This document shows positions 57,387 through 59,501 of a DNA stretch of 59,501 bases, piece after piece. The stretch lies in the NCBI RefSeq assembly GCF_913776855.1, contig NZ_CAJYQD010000035.1, positions 1-59,501 of the forward strand, given 5' to 3'. The translations under genes were made by a program, and so were the position numbers. Position 1 is the first letter of the stretch. Each line of letters opens with the position of its first letter. Origin of the DNA: an uncultured Sphingomonas sp. (GTDB lineage Bacteria; Pseudomonadota; Alphaproteobacteria; Sphingomonadales; Sphingomonadaceae). Below the pieces are notes generated by a model. That model ran no database searches. It was given only the letters and a program-made list of their open reading frames with translations, and was not told where the DNA came from.

Positions 57387-57427
57387 GTTCGAGCAGCTTC
57401 GAGCCTGTCGAGAAGCGCCCGTCGAGA
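57387..57427. repeat. REP-like intergenic element, copy 2
   Basis: GTTCGAGCAGCTTCGAGCCT and the following GTCGAGAAGCGCCCGTCGAG match the element at 38588-38630 with one base less and a few changes. It lies in the gap between two convergent genes. Confidence 0.6.
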
Positions 57428-57430
57428 ACC

Positions 57431-57448
57431 CGGTGGCTTGGGCCACCG
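57431..57448. terminator. Hairpin between convergent coiled-coil and DUF1467 genes
   Basis: CGGTGGC-TTGG-GCCACCG is a perfect 7-bp stem. It has CTTCCCC on one side and no T-run, so it may be a weak or factor-assisted terminator for the coiled-coil gene. Confidence 0.4.
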
Positions 57449-57542
57449 CTTCCCCGCCTAAGGTTTTAGCCAAGCTCCAAGGGAACGGGGCGAAGGTTTC
57501 GATAAGCGATTGCGGAAGCAGCGCAACGCACCGCGTCCGACC

Positions 57543-57803
57543 TTACCGATAGAAATCGAGCATGTCCGCCGTCACCCACCCGAACTCGAAGTTCAGATAG
57601 AACAGCACGAACAGCAAGGTCGCGACGATCGTCGTCCGCCATGCCATCCGGCCGAAGCTGAACCCGGCCGGCGCGCTGTCGGCCTGTCCCGGTACCGGGG
57701 GTTCGCCCGCTTCATGCGTCGTGCGAACCCCGAACGGCAGGACCAGGAACATGGCGAATACCCAGAACAGCAGGTAGATCGCCAGCGCCGACTGCCACGC
57801 CAT
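57543..57803 (-). CDS. DUF1467 membrane protein
   Basis: This 86-residue protein has two transmembrane helices (SALAIYLLFWVFAMFLVLPF and TTIVATLLFVLFYLNFEFG) with a GVRTTHEAGE loop between, typical of DUF1467. It starts 5 bases after RNase J stops, so they are probably cotranscribed. The pairing is common in sphingomonads and rhizobia. The function is unknown. Confidence 0.88.
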   Translation of the reverse strand: MAWQSALAIYLLFWVFAMFLVLPFGVRTTHEAGEPPVPGQADSAPAGFSFGRMAWRTTIVATLLFVLFYLNFEFGWVTADMLDFYR

Positions 57804-57808
57804 TGGCG

Positions 57809-59449
57809 TCAGGCCGGAATGATGAGGACGTCGACCACCGGCTTCTTGCCGGTCCAGCGGGTCGCCACGCGGCGCACCGCAAGGCGGATCGCCTCGGGCA
57901 GCTTGCCGCGTTCGCGCCCCTTCGACGCGACCGCCTCTGCCGCCGCATCGACCGCTTCCTCGAGGAAAGGTTCGCGATCTTCCTCGACCGGGACGCCCTG
58001 CACGCGGATCTGCGGCTCGCCGATCAACTGCCCGCGCCGGTCGACCGCAACCGCGACCGACATATGGCCATAGGCGGCCAGCTTGCGCCGTTCGTTGATC
58101 GTCGTGCCATCGGCCGGCAGGATCACGTCGCCGTCCAGCGCAAGCCGTCCGACAACGGCGTTGCCGACCTTGACCGGATTACCCGGCGCCAGTCGCACGA
58201 TGTCACCATTGGTCTGGACCAGCGTCTGCTTGATCCCCCGCGACAGGCCGAACCGGGCATGTTCCATCAGGTGCCGCATCTCGCCATGGACGGGCATCAG
58301 TACCTTCGGGCGCAGCCAGCCATAGAGCTTGGCCAGTTCCGGTCGACCCGGATGGCCCGACACATGGACGTGCGCCTGCCGGTCGGTGATCATCTCGATG
58401 CCGGCTGCCGCCAGCTGGTTCTGGATGCGGCCGATCGCGACTTCGTTGCCCGGGATCTGCTTCGACGAGAAGATGACCCGATCGCCGGCCTCGAGGCTCA
58501 GCTGATGTTCGCGGTTGGCGATACGGGCCAGTGCCGCACGCTGCTCGCCCTGTCCGCCGGTTGCGATGATGAGCACCTGCTCGCGCGGCAGGCGCATTGC
58601 GGTGTCGAAATCGACGGTCTGCGGGAAATCCTTGAGATATCCCGTCGCCTTGGCGACCTTCAGGATGCGGTCGAGCGAGCGGCCCGCGACGCATACCTTG
58701 CGGTTCGTATCGCGCGCCACCTCGCCCAGCGTGTGCAGCCGTGCGGCGTTCGATGCGAAGCTGGTCACCATCACCCGCCGCCCTTTGGCCGACGCGATCT
58801 GTTCGAACAGCCCCTGGCGCACGTCCGCCTCGGAACCCGATGCTTCGGTGTTGAAGACGTTGGTCGAATCGCACACGAGCGCCAGGATGCCGTCGTCACC
58901 GATTGCCGTAAGTTCCGCAGGCGTCGCCGGGGTAGCGACCATCGGATTCGGATCGAGCTTCCAGTCGCCCGAGTGGAACACATTGCCGTGCGGCGTCGAG
59001 ATGACGAGCGAGGTGGATTCGGGGATCGAATGCGCCATCGGCACGAACTTCACCCCGAACGGGCCGACATTCACGTCGCCGCCCAGCTGCACGATCTTCA
59101 GCTTCACGCGGTCGGCAATGCCTTCCTCGTCCAGCTTGCCGCGGATCAGCCCGGCGGTGAACGGCGTCGCATAGATCGGCACGCCGAGATCCGCGGCCAG
59201 ATACGGCAGCGCGCCGATATGGTCTTCATGGCCATGCGTGATGACGATGCCCAAAAGCTGGTCGCCGCGTTCCTCGATGAATTGCAGGTCGGGCAGCATC
59301 ACGTCGATGCCCGGATAGGCCGGGTCGGCAAAGGTCACGCCGCAATCGACCATCAGCCATTTGCCGGCGGTGCCGTACAGGTTGACGTTCATGCCGATTT
59401 CGCCCGATCCGCCGAGCGCGACGAAGAGCAGTTCTTTCTTTGGTGTCAC
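57809..59449 (-). CDS. rnj: Ribonuclease J
   Basis: This 546-residue metallo-beta-lactamase/beta-CASP nuclease has the zinc motif THGHEDHIG (72-77 plus flanks), SGDWKLDPNP, the beta-CASP segment with GGQGEQRAALARIANREHQL, and VHVSGHPGRPELAKLYGWLR. RNase J acts as a 5'-exonuclease and endonuclease in RNA turnover and rRNA maturation. The length matches alphaproteobacterial RNase J. The ATG at 59449 leaves 52 bases to the window edge. In related genomes coaX (type III pantothenate kinase) lies just upstream, outside this view. Confidence 0.95.
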   Translation of the reverse strand: MTPKKELLFVALGGSGEIGMNVNLYGTAGKWLMVDCGVTFADPAYPGIDVMLPDLQFIEERGDQLLGIVITHGHEDHIGALPYLAADLGVPIYATPFTAGLIRGKLDEEGIADRVKLKIVQLGGDVNVGPFGVKFVPMAHSIPESTSLVISTPHGNVFHSGDWKLDPNPMVATPATPAELTAIGDDGILALVCDSTNVFNTEASGSEADVRQGLFEQIASAKGRRVMVTSFASNAARLHTLGEVARDTNRKVCVAGRSLDRILKVAKATGYLKDFPQTVDFDTAMRLPREQVLIIATGGQGEQRAALARIANREHQLSLEAGDRVIFSSKQIPGNEVAIGRIQNQLAAAGIEMITDRQAHVHVSGHPGRPELAKLYGWLRPKVLMPVHGEMRHLMEHARFGLSRGIKQTLVQTNGDIVRLAPGNPVKVGNAVVGRLALDGDVILPADGTTINERRKLAAYGHMSVAVAVDRRGQLIGEPQIRVQGVPVEEDREPFLEEAVDAAAEAVASKGRERGKLPEAIRLAVRRVATRWTGKKPVVDVLIIPA

Positions 59450-59501
59450 TCAATTTCTTTCAATGCCCGCGCCCATTCGCGGGTTCGGTTTGCTTCGTTA
59501 C

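Overview
The window reads as chromosomal DNA of a high-GC alphaproteobacterium, most likely a sphingomonad. The evidence is a tonB-exbB-exbD-exbD cluster, a Weimberg-type xylose locus, PdhB carrying its own N-terminal lipoyl domain, the RNase J/DUF1467 pair, DUF4170, and the coupled DUF1285-NUDIX-cca set. Coding density is high. I found no rRNA, tRNA, CRISPR array, insertion sequence, prophage or replication origin. Placement below order level is inference.

Layout. Positions 1-7800 hold a xylose/xyloside locus: a partial xylX (cut by the window edge), xylD, a sugar porter, a LacI regulator and a divergent exported GH3 enzyme. Two matching LacI-type operators and one internal terminator organise it. 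About 1 kb follows with no convincing gene. Positions 8806-11901 carry a small exported TPR-like protein and the TonB energy-transducing complex. Positions 12125-23920 are mostly housekeeping: a FolM-like pteridine reductase with FolB, an acetyltransferase, DUF1285-NUDIX-CCA transferase, a GGDEF/EAL protein, ParC, a TetR regulator, a DUF4349 lipoprotein and PurC. Positions 23984-27410 hold a MerR/acyl-CoA dehydrogenase operon, an EF-hand protein and a squalene/phytoene-synthase-like protein that appears to lack the catalytic motifs. Positions 27521-30761 hold three Tad-pilus-type proteins of lower GC.

Positions 30942-36507 hold pdhB, pdhA, ftsB and eno. Two opposite-strand genes split eno from ftsB. 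Downstream of eno's promoter side is a four-gene set of small YqjD/YqjE-like envelope proteins, then DUF4170. Positions 38730-45080 form a minus-strand run of carA, an unknown low-GC gene, carB, greA and a rhomboid protease. Positions 45226-49734 carry yqeY, dnaG and rpoD. Positions 49903-54697 include a MoxR ATPase and its usual VWA partner, separated by a CHAP protein and a GT-C-type membrane protein. The window ends with an Hpt-like protein lacking the phospho-histidine, a large membrane coiled-coil protein, DUF1467 and RNase J.

The strongest candidate for something undescribed is the low-GC gene between carA and carB (43291-43896). It overlaps both neighbours by a few bases, so an apparently foreign gene is translationally wired into an essential operon. 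Next are the Hpt-like protein without its histidine beside the coiled-coil membrane protein, the split MoxR/VWA module, and the catalytically bare squalene-synthase-like protein. Starts were chosen by ribosome binding sites, overlaps and family lengths and differ in many places from the longest open frame.
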